DNA of 5,983 nt from Finegoldia magna (GTDB lineage: Bacteria > Bacillota > Clostridia > Tissierellales > Peptoniphilaceae), in assembly GCF_018371055.1 (NCBI RefSeq), contig NZ_JAGYZD010000099.1:1-5983 (forward strand), given 5' to 3'. The position numbers and the translations under genes are program-made. The notes under the pieces are model-generated. The model saw only the letters and a program-made list of their open reading frames with translations, made no database searches and was not told where the DNA came from. Each line of letters starts with the position of its first letter. Position 1 is the first letter of the stretch. Positions 1-5,983 of the stretch are shown here, one piece after another.

Positions 1-95
1 GAATAATAGACCTAGAAAATGTATACAATATAAAACACCTAAAGAAGAACTTTTTGGTTTCTTACCATAGGTGTTGCATTTGATTTGACAATTCG
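1..95 (+). mobile_element. Right end of an IS30-family insertion sequence
   Basis: The transposase stop at 68-70 is followed at once by GTGTTGCATTTGATTTGACA (71-90) and a few more bases. This resembles the terminal inverted repeats of IS30 elements, which often abut the transposase stop and begin with a GTGTTGCA-like block. The left end is outside the window, so the repeat cannot be paired. The outer boundary is estimated at about 95-100, because from there on the + strand encodes residues alignable to the neighbouring S41-like protein. The exact junction and any 2-3 bp target duplication cannot be fixed from this window. Confidence 0.7.
2..70 (+). CDS. C-terminal end of IS30-family transposase (partial, cut by window edge)
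   Basis: An open frame enters from the left edge and ends at the TAG at 68-70, giving 22 residues that start NNRPRKC and continue with YKTPKEELFGF. The pattern 'NNRPRKxxxxxTPxE' close to the C-terminus is the characteristic tail of IS30-family DDE transposases (the usual form is LNNRPRKCLGYKTPYEVF). The catalytic domain lies outside the window, so activity cannot be judged. The protein would cut and join the ends of its own insertion sequence. The position of the stop, right beside a candidate terminal inverted repeat, fits the right end of an IS30 element. The family call rests on a short but distinctive tail. Confidence 0.82.
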   Translation, partial: NNRPRKCIQYKTPKEELFGFLP

Positions 96-1039
96 TCTAT
101 TCAAAAATTGTAAGCATAGAAGGTGTAAAATCATCTGAAATATTGAAAATAGTGTGCAAATACATTTCTGCAGAGAATGAAACTGGCAAGAAAAATATTT
201 TACATTATGGTTACATGTTATACACAGACTTACTTAAAAAAGAAAATATAATAAAAGGAGATAAAGTACATTTACAAATTTTGCAAAATGGAAAAATCGT
301 TGATAAAATTGTAGACACCATTAAAACTGATAATATTGGAATATACAAAGATTACTACGATGATGAAAGCTACAATCAAATAATGTACGATACTAATGAA
401 TTAAAATGGGATGCATATACAAATTGGGGAAAAGAACAATTCACAGAAAATAAACCATTTTATTTCTATAAATCAAACAGAAATCTAGTAATTAAATATA
501 ATTATTCTTACGATATGAATAAAGATAACGTATTAAAAGATTTGATAACTAAAATGCAAAATGAAATACAAGCAGAAGATATTGACAACATCATATTAGA
601 CATTAGATATAATGGTGGTGGCATGTTTGCACACGCAAAAGAATTAGAGTTTGCGATAATGCAATATCAATTATTAAATCCAAAAATCAATATTAAAGTG
701 TTAATTGGTGAAGGAACTTTTTCAGCAGGCATAAGAATGATAGATAGTGTAAAAAGGAACTTAGAAAATGTACAGATGATTGGAACAAATACTGCGGGAG
801 CTTCAAATCATAATATGTCTGGAGGAAATATTGTATATCTTGGGAAAAGCAAACTATTCATCTACACATCAGGAGAAATGAGAAGATACGATTATAATTT
901 CAAAGATGTGATGCACTGTTCCAATCTTAATAAGAGAGATGGATTAACGTGGTATCCCGATATGTTTATCGAAAATCAAATCCAAGATTACTCCATTGGT
1001 AATGACAGGGTTATGAATTATGCATTGAGAAATAATTGA
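96..1039 (+). pseudogene. 5'-truncated S41-like peptidase gene, disrupted by the IS30 element
   Basis: This is the remainder of an exported S41-type (tail-specific protease fold) protein. The frame is open from the TGA at 86-88, inside the IS end, to the TGA at 1037-1039. Codons before any possible start already align with the downstream paralogue: KIVSIEGVK here against EVISINNIK there, then AENE against GENE. The real N-terminus, with signal peptide and the conserved-His segment, has therefore been lost. The only early start is TTG at 143, which has no ribosome binding site at a useful distance. Counting from it, the core motif DIRYNGGG is at residues 153-160 and the predicted nucleophile is Ser194 in TFSAG. 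The position of the CtpA lysine (FGKG) reads AGAS, so no Ser/Lys dyad is present. The C-terminus IGNDRVMNYALR matches the neighbour's IGNDPAMNYALR. A shortened cytoplasmic product cannot be excluded, but a functional exported enzyme is unlikely. Confidence 0.8.
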
Positions 1040-1058
1040 TATTAGTGTATCTGATTAT

Positions 1059-1070
1059 AAGGAGAGGAGA
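1059..1070 (+). promoter_or_regulatory. Ribosome binding site of the intact S41-like gene
   Basis: The purine run AAGGAGAGGAGA ends 8 bases before the ATG at 1079. An in-frame TTG at 1073 would sit only 2 bases from this run, so the ATG is the better start. No convincing -35/-10 pair is seen in the 39-base gap after the upstream fragment. Transcription probably enters from upstream. Confidence 0.75.
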
Positions 1071-1078
1071 TATTGTCT

Positions 1079-2536
1079 ATGAATAGCAAATTAAAGCTAG
1101 TAGTACTTACTATTTTTCTAATAATGACAACAAGTTTTGCTAGACAGGAAGAGATAATAAAAATTAATGAACAAGACTTGATAGATTCACTTAACACTAA
1201 TAATACTGAAGAATATGATTCTCATGTAATTTTAGGTGATATACCAATTAGTTCAGAAAAATATAAGAAGCAGGTTAGAGATATAAGAGATTTTATGATG
1301 GATAATCATGTTTTTTATGAAGCACAAAACGTGGATGAAATTACAAATTCTTATAATAAATTGTTGAATGATTCAGACAATAAAACAGCTAAGGACTTAA
1401 ATCTTGATTTAATGAAAGTATTTTCAAAGTATAGGCAAGGACACGTTTCAGTAAATACAGTATATAATGGAGAACCATCAGTTTTTATTAACGAAAATAA
1501 TGGAAAATATTACATAGTCGCAACTACAGATAAATACAAGAACTTACTTGGAGCTGAAGTCATAAGCATAAATAATATTAAAATGGAAGATGTGATTGAT
1601 AGATTAGAAGATTATGCTATTGGTGAAAATGAAAGTTTTAGAAATCTTACTAAAAATTCATTCTTGAATTGTCATGAAATATTGAAAAAAGAAAATGTGT
1701 TAACAGAAGAACAAAACATTTACGAATTGAAAATAGGAGATAAAATAGTAAAATTAGATTTACCATTTGAAAAATCAAAAGAGTTTATAGTTAGTAAATT
1801 AAAAATTAACGGAAGGAAAACTGAACTAATAAATGTTAAACAGAAAAATGACAATAAAGATAAGTATACTATCATCAAACCTCTAAAATTATCAGTAGAC
1901 AACAACAAGCTACACTATATTGAAACAAAGGATGACAATTTGATTCTTAGGTATAATTCCTGCAAAGAAAATGAGAATTACAAGATTGAAAAATTTACCA
2001 AGGATGTTTGCGACCAATTAGATAACAACAAATTTTCAAATATAATCATAGATTTACGATATAACCTTGGAGGAAGTTCATTTCACATCTATAATATATT
2101 TGGTAAAATGATGGCATATCAGGGAGCAAATCCGGATACAAAAATAAAAGTTCTGATAAGCAATCAAACATACTCAGCTGCAGGAGATTGTGCTTTATTA
2201 TTTGTGAAGAAATTTCATAATGTCGAAGTGATTGGAAAAAATAGTGGGTTTCCAATATCAACGTCTGCAGGAGATGTAAATGTCGCATATACAAAAGATA
2301 CGTATATTGGAATAAATTACTGCACAACCGTTTTTAGACAACACTATGAAGATGTAGATTCATTTTTGTTTAATTACAAGAATTTTGATTTTGAAAAGAA
2401 TACAATGAAACCTGACTTTTACGCATCGCAATCATTCGCGGATTACATGATAGGAAACGACCCTGCGATGAATTATGCGTTGCGAAGTGAGGGGAATACT
2501 TCGTTGGCTGAGAAAATAAAAGGCGTTTTAAAATAA
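1079..2536 (+). CDS. Exported S41-like peptidase family protein (lacks the CtpA lysine)
   Basis: The product is 485 residues from ATG 1079. Residues 1-22 form a signal peptide: basic MNSKLK, a hydrophobic core, then TTSFARQ. There is no lipobox cysteine, so it is probably secreted or held by an uncleaved signal. Residues 50-130 are the helical N-terminal S41 region ending in QGHVSV; His122 sits where IRBP/tricorn-type S41 proteins have the conserved 'GH' histidine. Residues 130-200 are PDZ-like (LLGAEVISINNIK). The protease core follows, with DLRYNLGG at 325-332 and the predicted nucleophile Ser366 in TYSAAGD. The segment matching CtpA VGEKTFGKG reads IGKNSGFPI, so the lysine of the Ser/Lys dyad is absent. 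If active, it would use a tricorn/IRBP-like Ser-His arrangement. The substrate is unknown. It lies 39 bases after a truncated paralogue with the same C-terminal motif and is followed by a terminator. The S41-like fold is secure; catalytic activity is uncertain. Confidence 0.82.
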   Translation: MNSKLKLVVLTIFLIMTTSFARQEEIIKINEQDLIDSLNTNNTEEYDSHVILGDIPISSEKYKKQVRDIRDFMMDNHVFYEAQNVDEITNSYNKLLNDSDNKTAKDLNLDLMKVFSKYRQGHVSVNTVYNGEPSVFINENNGKYYIVATTDKYKNLLGAEVISINNIKMEDVIDRLEDYAIGENESFRNLTKNSFLNCHEILKKENVLTEEQNIYELKIGDKIVKLDLPFEKSKEFIVSKLKINGRKTELINVKQKNDNKDKYTIIKPLKLSVDNNKLHYIETKDDNLILRYNSCKENENYKIEKFTKDVCDQLDNNKFSNIIIDLRYNLGGSSFHIYNIFGKMMAYQGANPDTKIKVLISNQTYSAAGDCALLFVKKFHNVEVIGKNSGFPISTSAGDVNVAYTKDTYIGINYCTTVFRQHYEDVDSFLFNYKNFDFEKNTMKPDFYASQSFADYMIGNDPAMNYALRSEGNTSLAEKIKGVLK

Positions 2537-2569
2537 TTTAAGGTTACAATTTAAAATTTGAGTAAATTA

Positions 2570-2606
2570 ATATCTTCTTTTATTCATTAAAAGAGGATAT
2601 TTTTTT
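2570..2606 (+). terminator. Rho-independent terminator after the S41-like gene
   Basis: ATATCTTCTTTT (2570-2581) pairs with AAAAGAGGATAT (2589-2600) through a 7-base loop, with one G-U wobble and otherwise complete pairing. Six T follow at 2601-2606. The stem is AT-rich but 12 bp long. It starts 34 bases after the stop codon at 2536 and separates this transcription unit from ctpA. Confidence 0.82.
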
Positions 2607-2669
2607 AATTAAAATCACAATAATCTTAGACAAATTGTAACTCAATTTTAATACAAAAAATCGTTAATC

Positions 2670-2678
2670 TGTTATACT
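2670..2678 (+). promoter_or_regulatory. Extended -10 promoter of the ctpA-deacetylase operon
   Basis: TGTTATACT gives a -10 hexamer TATACT (2673-2678) with an upstream TGn extension. The best -35 candidate is TTAATA at 2648-2653 with a 19-base spacer. This is weak, as is common for extended -10 promoters. The site lies 22 bases before the ATG at 2701, after the previous gene's terminator. Transcription would start near 2684-2686, giving a very short leader that contains the ribosome binding site AGAGGTGA (2690-2697). Confidence 0.6.
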
Positions 2679-2700
2679 ATATATTAGTTAGAGGTGATTT

Positions 2701-3876
2701 ATGAAAACATTTAAAAAAGTTTTTGTTGGATTGGGGCTTTGCTTATTGGTGTATCTTAGTTTTTCTGTAGGAAATGCTACGGGAAAAAGAACTGCGATTG
2801 CCAATGAAAATGGTATTCCATTAGCGAAGATCAATAAGATTGAAAACTTGATTGACCAGTATTATCTTTTTGATATAGACAAGAACAAGCAACAAGAAGG
2901 AGCTGTGGAAGGCTATGTAAAAGCTTTGGGAGATCCTTATTCTGAGTTTTTGACTAAGGAAGAGATGGATAGTTTGAACCAACAAACTGAGGGAGAATAT
3001 GCAGGTGTCGGAATTGTGGTTACTCCTTCTGAAACTGGTGCTATAACTGTTGTTAGTGCAATCAAAGGAAGTCCAGCTTTTGAAAAAGGCATCAAAAAAG
3101 ATGATATTATACTTAAAATTAACGGCAAGGATTACAATGCATCCCAAATGAATGATGCGGTGAAGGTGATGAAAGGTAAGCCTAATACAGATGTTAAGCT
3201 TACTATTGCCAGAATGGAAAACAAAACTAGCAAGATTTTTGATGTAAATATAACACGTCGTATGATTAGTTTGACTACTGTTAATTCTCAAAAAATTGGA
3301 GACATAGGATATATCAATATTACTCAATTTGATAGAAAAACTGATAAGGAATTTATCGAGCAATACGAAAATTTGAAAAAACAAAATGTGAAATCAATTG
3401 TTTTGGATTTGCGTAACAATCCTGGTGGGTTGTTAGATTCTACGGTTAAAATAGCAGATTATCTTCTTCCAAAAGGAGTTATCGTTAAAACTGTAGATAA
3501 AAATAAAAAAGAAGATATTCAAAAAAGTGACGCTTCAGAACAAAATTTACCAATGGTTGTTCTTGTGAATGGTTCAAGCGCATCTGCATCTGAAATTTTG
3601 ACGGGAGCTTTGAAGGATTACAAGAAAGCTACAATTGTCGGTGAGAAAACTTTCGGAAAAGGTATTGTTCAAACGATTATACCGATGGAAAAAGGCGAGG
3701 GATTGAAGCTTACTATTAGCGAGTATTTTTCACCAAAGGGCAACAAAATTCACAAACAAGGGATTACACCAGATGTAGTTATCAAGTTGGACGAAAAGGC
3801 AAAGGGAATCGGAGTTGAGTATATGAAAGAAGACAATCAACTTCAAAAAGCTTTAGAGATTTTAAATAAAAAATAG
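2701..3876 (+). CDS. ctpA: Carboxy-terminal processing protease (S41A, CtpA type)
   Basis: This membrane-anchored serine protease trims or degrades envelope proteins from their C-termini; family members often act on peptidoglycan hydrolases or regulators. The 391-residue length is somewhat short of B. subtilis CtpA-type enzymes but complete. Residues 7-25 form a single N-terminal hydrophobic segment (VFVGLGLCLLVYLSFSVG), a signal anchor or signal peptide. The N-terminal helical part carries the family signature DPYSEFLTKEE. A PDZ domain spans about 97-180, with GVGI at 102-105 and GSPAFEKGIKKDDIILKING. The core has DLRNNPGG at 236-243. The catalytic dyad is Ser295 in GSSASASE and Lys320 in TFGKG, 25 residues apart as in E. 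coli Prc. The C-terminal part ends with the GITPDVVI strand motif. Start ATG 2701 follows AGAGGTGA with good spacing. It is the first gene of an operon with the deacetylase 8 bases downstream. The natural substrate cannot be told from the sequence. Confidence 0.95.
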   Translation: MKTFKKVFVGLGLCLLVYLSFSVGNATGKRTAIANENGIPLAKINKIENLIDQYYLFDIDKNKQQEGAVEGYVKALGDPYSEFLTKEEMDSLNQQTEGEYAGVGIVVTPSETGAITVVSAIKGSPAFEKGIKKDDIILKINGKDYNASQMNDAVKVMKGKPNTDVKLTIARMENKTSKIFDVNITRRMISLTTVNSQKIGDIGYINITQFDRKTDKEFIEQYENLKKQNVKSIVLDLRNNPGGLLDSTVKIADYLLPKGVIVKTVDKNKKEDIQKSDASEQNLPMVVLVNGSSASASEILTGALKDYKKATIVGEKTFGKGIVQTIIPMEKGEGLKLTISEYFSPKGNKIHKQGITPDVVIKLDEKAKGIGVEYMKEDNQLQKALEILNKK

Positions 3877-3880
3877 GAGA
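3874..3880 (+). promoter_or_regulatory. Ribosome binding site of the deacetylase overlapping the ctpA stop
   Basis: TAGGAGA contains both the ctpA stop (TAG, 3874-3876) and an AGGAG-type Shine-Dalgarno, 4 bases before the ATG at 3885. Ribosomes ending on ctpA would be placed over the start site of the next gene, so translational coupling is likely. It also supports 3885 as the true start. Confidence 0.75.
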
Positions 3881-3884
3881 TATT

Positions 3885-4844
3885 ATGAGAGAAGAAAGAG
3901 AAGCGAGAAGAAAACGCAAGAGAAGAAAAAAAATCATCAACTCAATAGTTCTATTGGTTTTTGTATTGGCTGTAGGAAGTTTTGTTGCAGTAAAAGTAGC
4001 CAACAGCGAACAAAGTCTTAATCCAAAAGTAGCTGAGAGTTCTTCTAAGAAATCGAACAAAAAAAACGCTGAGAAAAAAGAAGAGCCAAAACCAGATCCT
4101 AATAAGTTAATGAAGGGTTCAAATCATATTTTAAAAGCAGATTCGTATGCTTATGATGCTAAAACTATTAGTCAATTCATTAGACCAACAAAATCTGAAG
4201 GATATGTCAAAAACACAGACAACAAAAAAATCTGTTTCTTGACTTTTGATGATGGTCCTAATCACAGCATAACTCCACAAGTTTTGGATGTATTAAAGAA
4301 AGAAAATGTTCCTGCTACATTTTTTGTAGTTGGTAAGCATATCACTCAAGATACAAAAGATATTTTGGAACGCCAATTGAATGAAGGTCACGCAATTGCA
4401 CTTCACTCTTTTGAACACGATTATTCAAAATTATATCCAGGAAGAGTTGCAAACGCTGATAGAATTAAAAAAGAAGCAGAAATGGCACAAAAAGCATTGC
4501 AAGATGTTCTTGGTCCAGATTTTAAAACAAGCGTGTGGAGATATCCAGGTGGACACATGAGTTGGCAACAATTAAAGCCAGGCGATGATGCCTTAGAATC
4601 TTTGGGAATTCACTGGATTGACTGGAACAGTTTGGTTGGAGATGCAGAACCAAAAAGCAGAAGACCAACGACAGTGGAAGGTATGGTTGAATTTGCAAAT
4701 ACTTCATTAACTTATCAAGCTGAGCAAGATTTAGTTGTAGTTTTGTGTCACGATGCACCAGGAAAACAACTAACTGTTGATTCACTTTCAGCAATTATTA
4801 AAAATTTTAAAGATAAGGGATATGAATTTGGAATTTTAAAATAA
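3885..4844 (+). CDS. Membrane-anchored polysaccharide deacetylase (NodB domain, CE4)
   Basis: The product is 319 residues, predicted to remove N-acetyl groups from an envelope or extracellular glycan. Peptidoglycan GlcNAc/MurNAc is the likeliest substrate, but this is not shown. Residues 1-16 are almost all charged (MREEREARRKRKRRKK). Residues 18-37 are one membrane helix and about 45-75 a Lys/Glu/Pro-rich linker, so it is a type II membrane protein with the enzyme outside. The CE4 motifs are in order. TFDDGP at 120-125 has Asp122 as predicted base and Asp123 as metal ligand. HSFEHD at 174-179 gives metal ligands His174 and His178. RYPGGH at 219-224 and DWN at 246-248 follow, and LCHDA at 287-291 carries His289. 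All key residues are present, so it should be active. Motif 3 differs from the RPPYG seen in many PgdA proteins. It is second in the ctpA operon, 8 bases downstream, and is followed by a strong terminator. Effects such as lysozyme resistance, known for PgdA, are only inferred here. Confidence 0.9.
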   Translation: MREEREARRKRKRRKKIINSIVLLVFVLAVGSFVAVKVANSEQSLNPKVAESSSKKSNKKNAEKKEEPKPDPNKLMKGSNHILKADSYAYDAKTISQFIRPTKSEGYVKNTDNKKICFLTFDDGPNHSITPQVLDVLKKENVPATFFVVGKHITQDTKDILERQLNEGHAIALHSFEHDYSKLYPGRVANADRIKKEAEMAQKALQDVLGPDFKTSVWRYPGGHMSWQQLKPGDDALESLGIHWIDWNSLVGDAEPKSRRPTTVEGMVEFANTSLTYQAEQDLVVVLCHDAPGKQLTVDSLSAIIKNFKDKGYEFGILK

Positions 4845-4897
4845 TTTTAAAATTATAAATATTAGCTTAAATTTGCCACAATTAAATTATTATGCAG

Positions 4898-4924
4898 AGC
4901 ACCTTTTTGATAAGGTGCTTTTTT
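4898..4924 (+). terminator. Rho-independent terminator of the ctpA-deacetylase operon
   Basis: AGCACCTT (4898-4905) pairs perfectly with AAGGTGCT (4912-4919) around a 6-base loop, and six T (4919-4924) follow. It is the most GC-rich hairpin in the intergenic gap and lies 54 bases after the deacetylase stop. It insulates the operon from nrdD. Confidence 0.9.
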
Positions 4925-4941
4925 AATGTTTTAAATCCTAC

Positions 4942-4957
4942 TAACTATATATAGTAT
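4942..4957 (+). promoter_or_regulatory. Candidate upstream NrdR box of nrdD
   Basis: The 12-base perfect palindrome ACTATATATAGT (4944-4955) matches the core of the NrdR consensus acaCwAtATaTwGtgt at every core position (CTATATATAG). NrdR is the ATP/dATP-sensing repressor of ribonucleotide reductase genes. The site lies 24 bases upstream of the nrdD -35 hexamer. AT-rich palindromes arise easily in such a genome, but the position in front of an RNR gene supports the call. Confidence 0.68.
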
Positions 4958-4981
4958 GAATAAAAATCAAAAACCCACATA

Positions 4982-5010
4982 TTGATACTATCTGTAGTAT
5001 TTGATATAAT
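4982..5010 (+). promoter_or_regulatory. Sigma-A type promoter of nrdD
   Basis: A -35 hexamer TTGATA (4982-4987) and a perfect -10 hexamer TATAAT (5005-5010) are separated by the ideal 17 bases. Transcription should start near 5017, leaving a leader of about 64 bases before the ATG at 5081. This is the strongest promoter in the window. Confidence 0.85.
4985..5000 (+). promoter_or_regulatory. Candidate downstream NrdR box overlapping the nrdD promoter
   Basis: ATACTATCTGTAGTAT has 6-base perfect inverted arms (ATACTA/TAGTAT) around TCTG, and its core CTATCTGTAG matches the NrdR core at 8 of 10 positions. It covers half of the -35 hexamer and most of the spacer, so a bound repressor would block RNA polymerase. 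Its centre is 43 bases from that of the upstream palindrome, about four helical turns, putting both on the same DNA face. Confidence 0.68.
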
Positions 5011-5068
5011 AAAGCAGTATTAGGAAATAGTAAAAAAATTATTGAATCATATAAAAAAGGAAAGAGAA

Positions 5069-5073
5069 GAGGG
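5069..5073 (+). promoter_or_regulatory. Ribosome binding site of nrdD
   Basis: GAGGG, the end of a long purine run (AAAAAAGGAAAGAGAAGAGGG), lies 7 bases before the ATG at 5081. An in-frame TTG at 5075 would be too close to the run, so ATG 5081 is chosen; this also fits the usual ATP-cone N-terminus. Confidence 0.7.
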
Positions 5074-5080
5074 ATTGCAA

Positions 5081-5983
5081 ATGCTAACTGTAGAAAAAAG
5101 AGACGGACGACAAGTTGAATTTGACGCAAAAAAAATTGTCGTTGCGATAGAAAAAGCTATGAATAGTAGTACAGGAATTTACGAACCGAATTTGGCTGAA
5201 AAAATCGCCAACGAAATCGAAGGATACGCCAAAACGATTGGAAAAGTTTTGAGTATTACTGATATTGAAGACCAAGTTTATTATAAGTTAATTCAGTACA
5301 ACAATCCCGCTACGGCAAGAGCGTACGAAAATTACAAAGCTGTACAAAAATATAAAAGAGAAACTAACACTACTGATGAAAGTATAATCGGATTGTTGGA
5401 AGAAAGTAACAAGGACTTGTTAGAAGAAAATTCCAACAAAAACGCTGTGATAGCTTCTACTCAAAGAGATTTAATCGCTGGTGAAGTTAGCAAGGATATT
5501 GCCAGAAGAAAGCTTATTCCACAAGATTTGCTTCAAGCTCACGATGAAGGAGCAATTCACCTTCACGATATGGATTACATAATTCAACCAATGTTTAACT
5601 GTTGTCTTGTAAATATGAAAGATATGCTTGACAAGGGAACTGTTGTAAATGGCAAATTAATCGAATCACCAAAATCATTCCAAGTTGCTTGTAATGTGAT
5701 GACTCAAATAATCGCGCAAATAGCAAGTAATCAATACGGTGGTCAAAGTATCGATATTAGATGTTTGTCAAAATATTTGAGAAAATCTTACGAAAAGAAT
5801 TTGAATTTGTGTATCGAAACTCTTGGAGACATCGACATGGCTGAAAAAATGGCAGATAAGATGACTCAAAAAGATTTGGAATCGGGAATTCAAACAATCC
5901 AATATCAAATCAATACATTGATGACTTCCAATGGACAAGCTCCATTTGTGACTTTGTTTATGTTTATTGAAGATCACGATGAA
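5081..5983 (+). CDS. nrdD: Anaerobic ribonucleoside-triphosphate reductase, class III (N-terminal part; cut by window edge)
   Basis: NrdD reduces ribonucleoside triphosphates to deoxyribonucleotides without oxygen, using a glycyl radical made by the activase NrdG. The first 301 codons are present and the frame is still open at the last base. Residues 1-90 form the ATP-cone that senses ATP/dATP: VEKRDGRQVEFDAKKI, then SITDIEDQVYYKLIQ and ATARAYENYKAV. The catalytic domain begins near 110 and shows family motifs: AHDEGAIHLHDMDY, FNCCLVN (Cys174/Cys175, the region of the conserved first active-site cysteine), QYGGQS at 218-223 and NGQAPF at 284-289. The radical-bearing cysteine and the C-terminal glycyl radical site lie beyond the window, as would a downstream nrdG if present. 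No frameshift or odd codon use is seen. It has its own promoter with two candidate NrdR boxes, so repression when dATP is plentiful is expected. Confidence 0.95.
   Translation, partial: MLTVEKRDGRQVEFDAKKIVVAIEKAMNSSTGIYEPNLAEKIANEIEGYAKTIGKVLSITDIEDQVYYKLIQYNNPATARAYENYKAVQKYKRETNTTDESIIGLLEESNKDLLEENSNKNAVIASTQRDLIAGEVSKDIARRKLIPQDLLQAHDEGAIHLHDMDYIIQPMFNCCLVNMKDMLDKGTVVNGKLIESPKSFQVACNVMTQIIAQIASNQYGGQSIDIRCLSKYLRKSYEKNLNLCIETLGDIDMAEKMADKMTQKDLESGIQTIQYQINTLMTSNGQAPFVTLFMFIEDHDE

Noticed and set aside
143..145. TTG at 143 as the real start of a complete 298-residue protein
   Set aside because: There is no ribosome binding site at a workable distance, homology to the paralogue begins about 15 codons upstream, and the signal peptide and N-terminal domain are missing.
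2046..2327. Minus-strand open frame inside the S41-like gene
   Set aside because: It overlaps the conserved serine and core motifs of the + strand gene and has no family features.
2821..3384. A 187-codon open frame on the minus strand
   Set aside because: It lies wholly inside ctpA, has no recognisable domain and a Phe/Ile/Ser-rich composition typical of the antisense of an AT-rich gene; ctpA is unambiguous.
4833..4855. AT-only palindromic stretch around the deacetylase stop codon
   Set aside because: A weak A/T-only inverted repeat such as this is expected by chance; the GC-containing hairpin at 4898-4919 is the credible terminator.
4982..5000. FNR-like site (TTGAT half-site) in the nrdD promoter
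   Set aside because: Only one half-site is present and it coincides with the -35 hexamer; no ATCAA half-site follows at the proper distance.
5011..5080. Riboswitch or attenuator in the nrdD leader
   Set aside because: The leader is only about 64 bases, purine-rich, with no stable hairpin or T-tract visible.
5084..5275. Minus-strand open frames overlapping nrdD (also near 5768-5977 and 4941-5129)
   Set aside because: nrdD is clearly coding on the + strand here, and the reverse frames show no motif or ribosome binding site; the one over 4941-5129 runs across the nrdD promoter.

Overview
The window is AT-rich, uses AGA/ATA/AAT-biased codons and strong AGGAG-type ribosome binding sites, and ends in a class III (oxygen-sensitive) ribonucleotide reductase gene. 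This points to a strictly or largely anaerobic low-GC Gram-positive bacterium. The Peptoniphilaceae/Finegoldia type of Firmicute is a plausible guess from gene content and style, but the sequence alone does not prove it. All supported genes are on the + strand.

Region 1 (1-1039) is a disrupted locus. The first 70 bases encode the last residues of an IS30-family transposase, followed by what looks like the right terminal repeat of the element (about 71-95). Directly after it, without a start codon or ribosome binding site, begins the remainder of an S41-like peptidase gene whose N-terminal part is missing. The downstream neighbour (1079-2536) is an intact, exported paralogue of the same protein, so the fragment is best read as one half of a tandem pair truncated by the insertion. 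Both proteins keep the S41 core serine but lack the lysine used by CtpA-type proteases. A strong terminator (2570-2606) closes this unit.

Region 2 (2640-4924) is a two-gene operon with its own extended -10 promoter. It holds a canonical carboxy-terminal processing protease (ctpA; membrane anchor, PDZ domain, Ser295/Lys320 dyad) and, 8 bases downstream, a membrane-anchored NodB-type polysaccharide deacetylase with all its metal-binding motifs. Both act outside the membrane, so a shared role in cell-envelope maturation or remodelling is a reasonable inference. A GC-rich hairpin with a T tract (4898-4924) ends the operon.

Region 3 (4940-5983) holds the promoter and first 301 codons of nrdD, the anaerobic ribonucleoside-triphosphate reductase, with its N-terminal ATP-cone; the gene runs off the right edge. 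Its promoter (TTGATA-17-TATAAT) is flanked and overlapped by two palindromes resembling NrdR boxes, which would fit the usual repression of RNR genes by NrdR.

I see no CRISPR array, RNA gene or phage genes, and no clear sign of a wholly new system. The most notable points are the IS30 truncation, the tandem lysine-less S41 paralogues, and the NrdR-type operator pair with unusual spacing.
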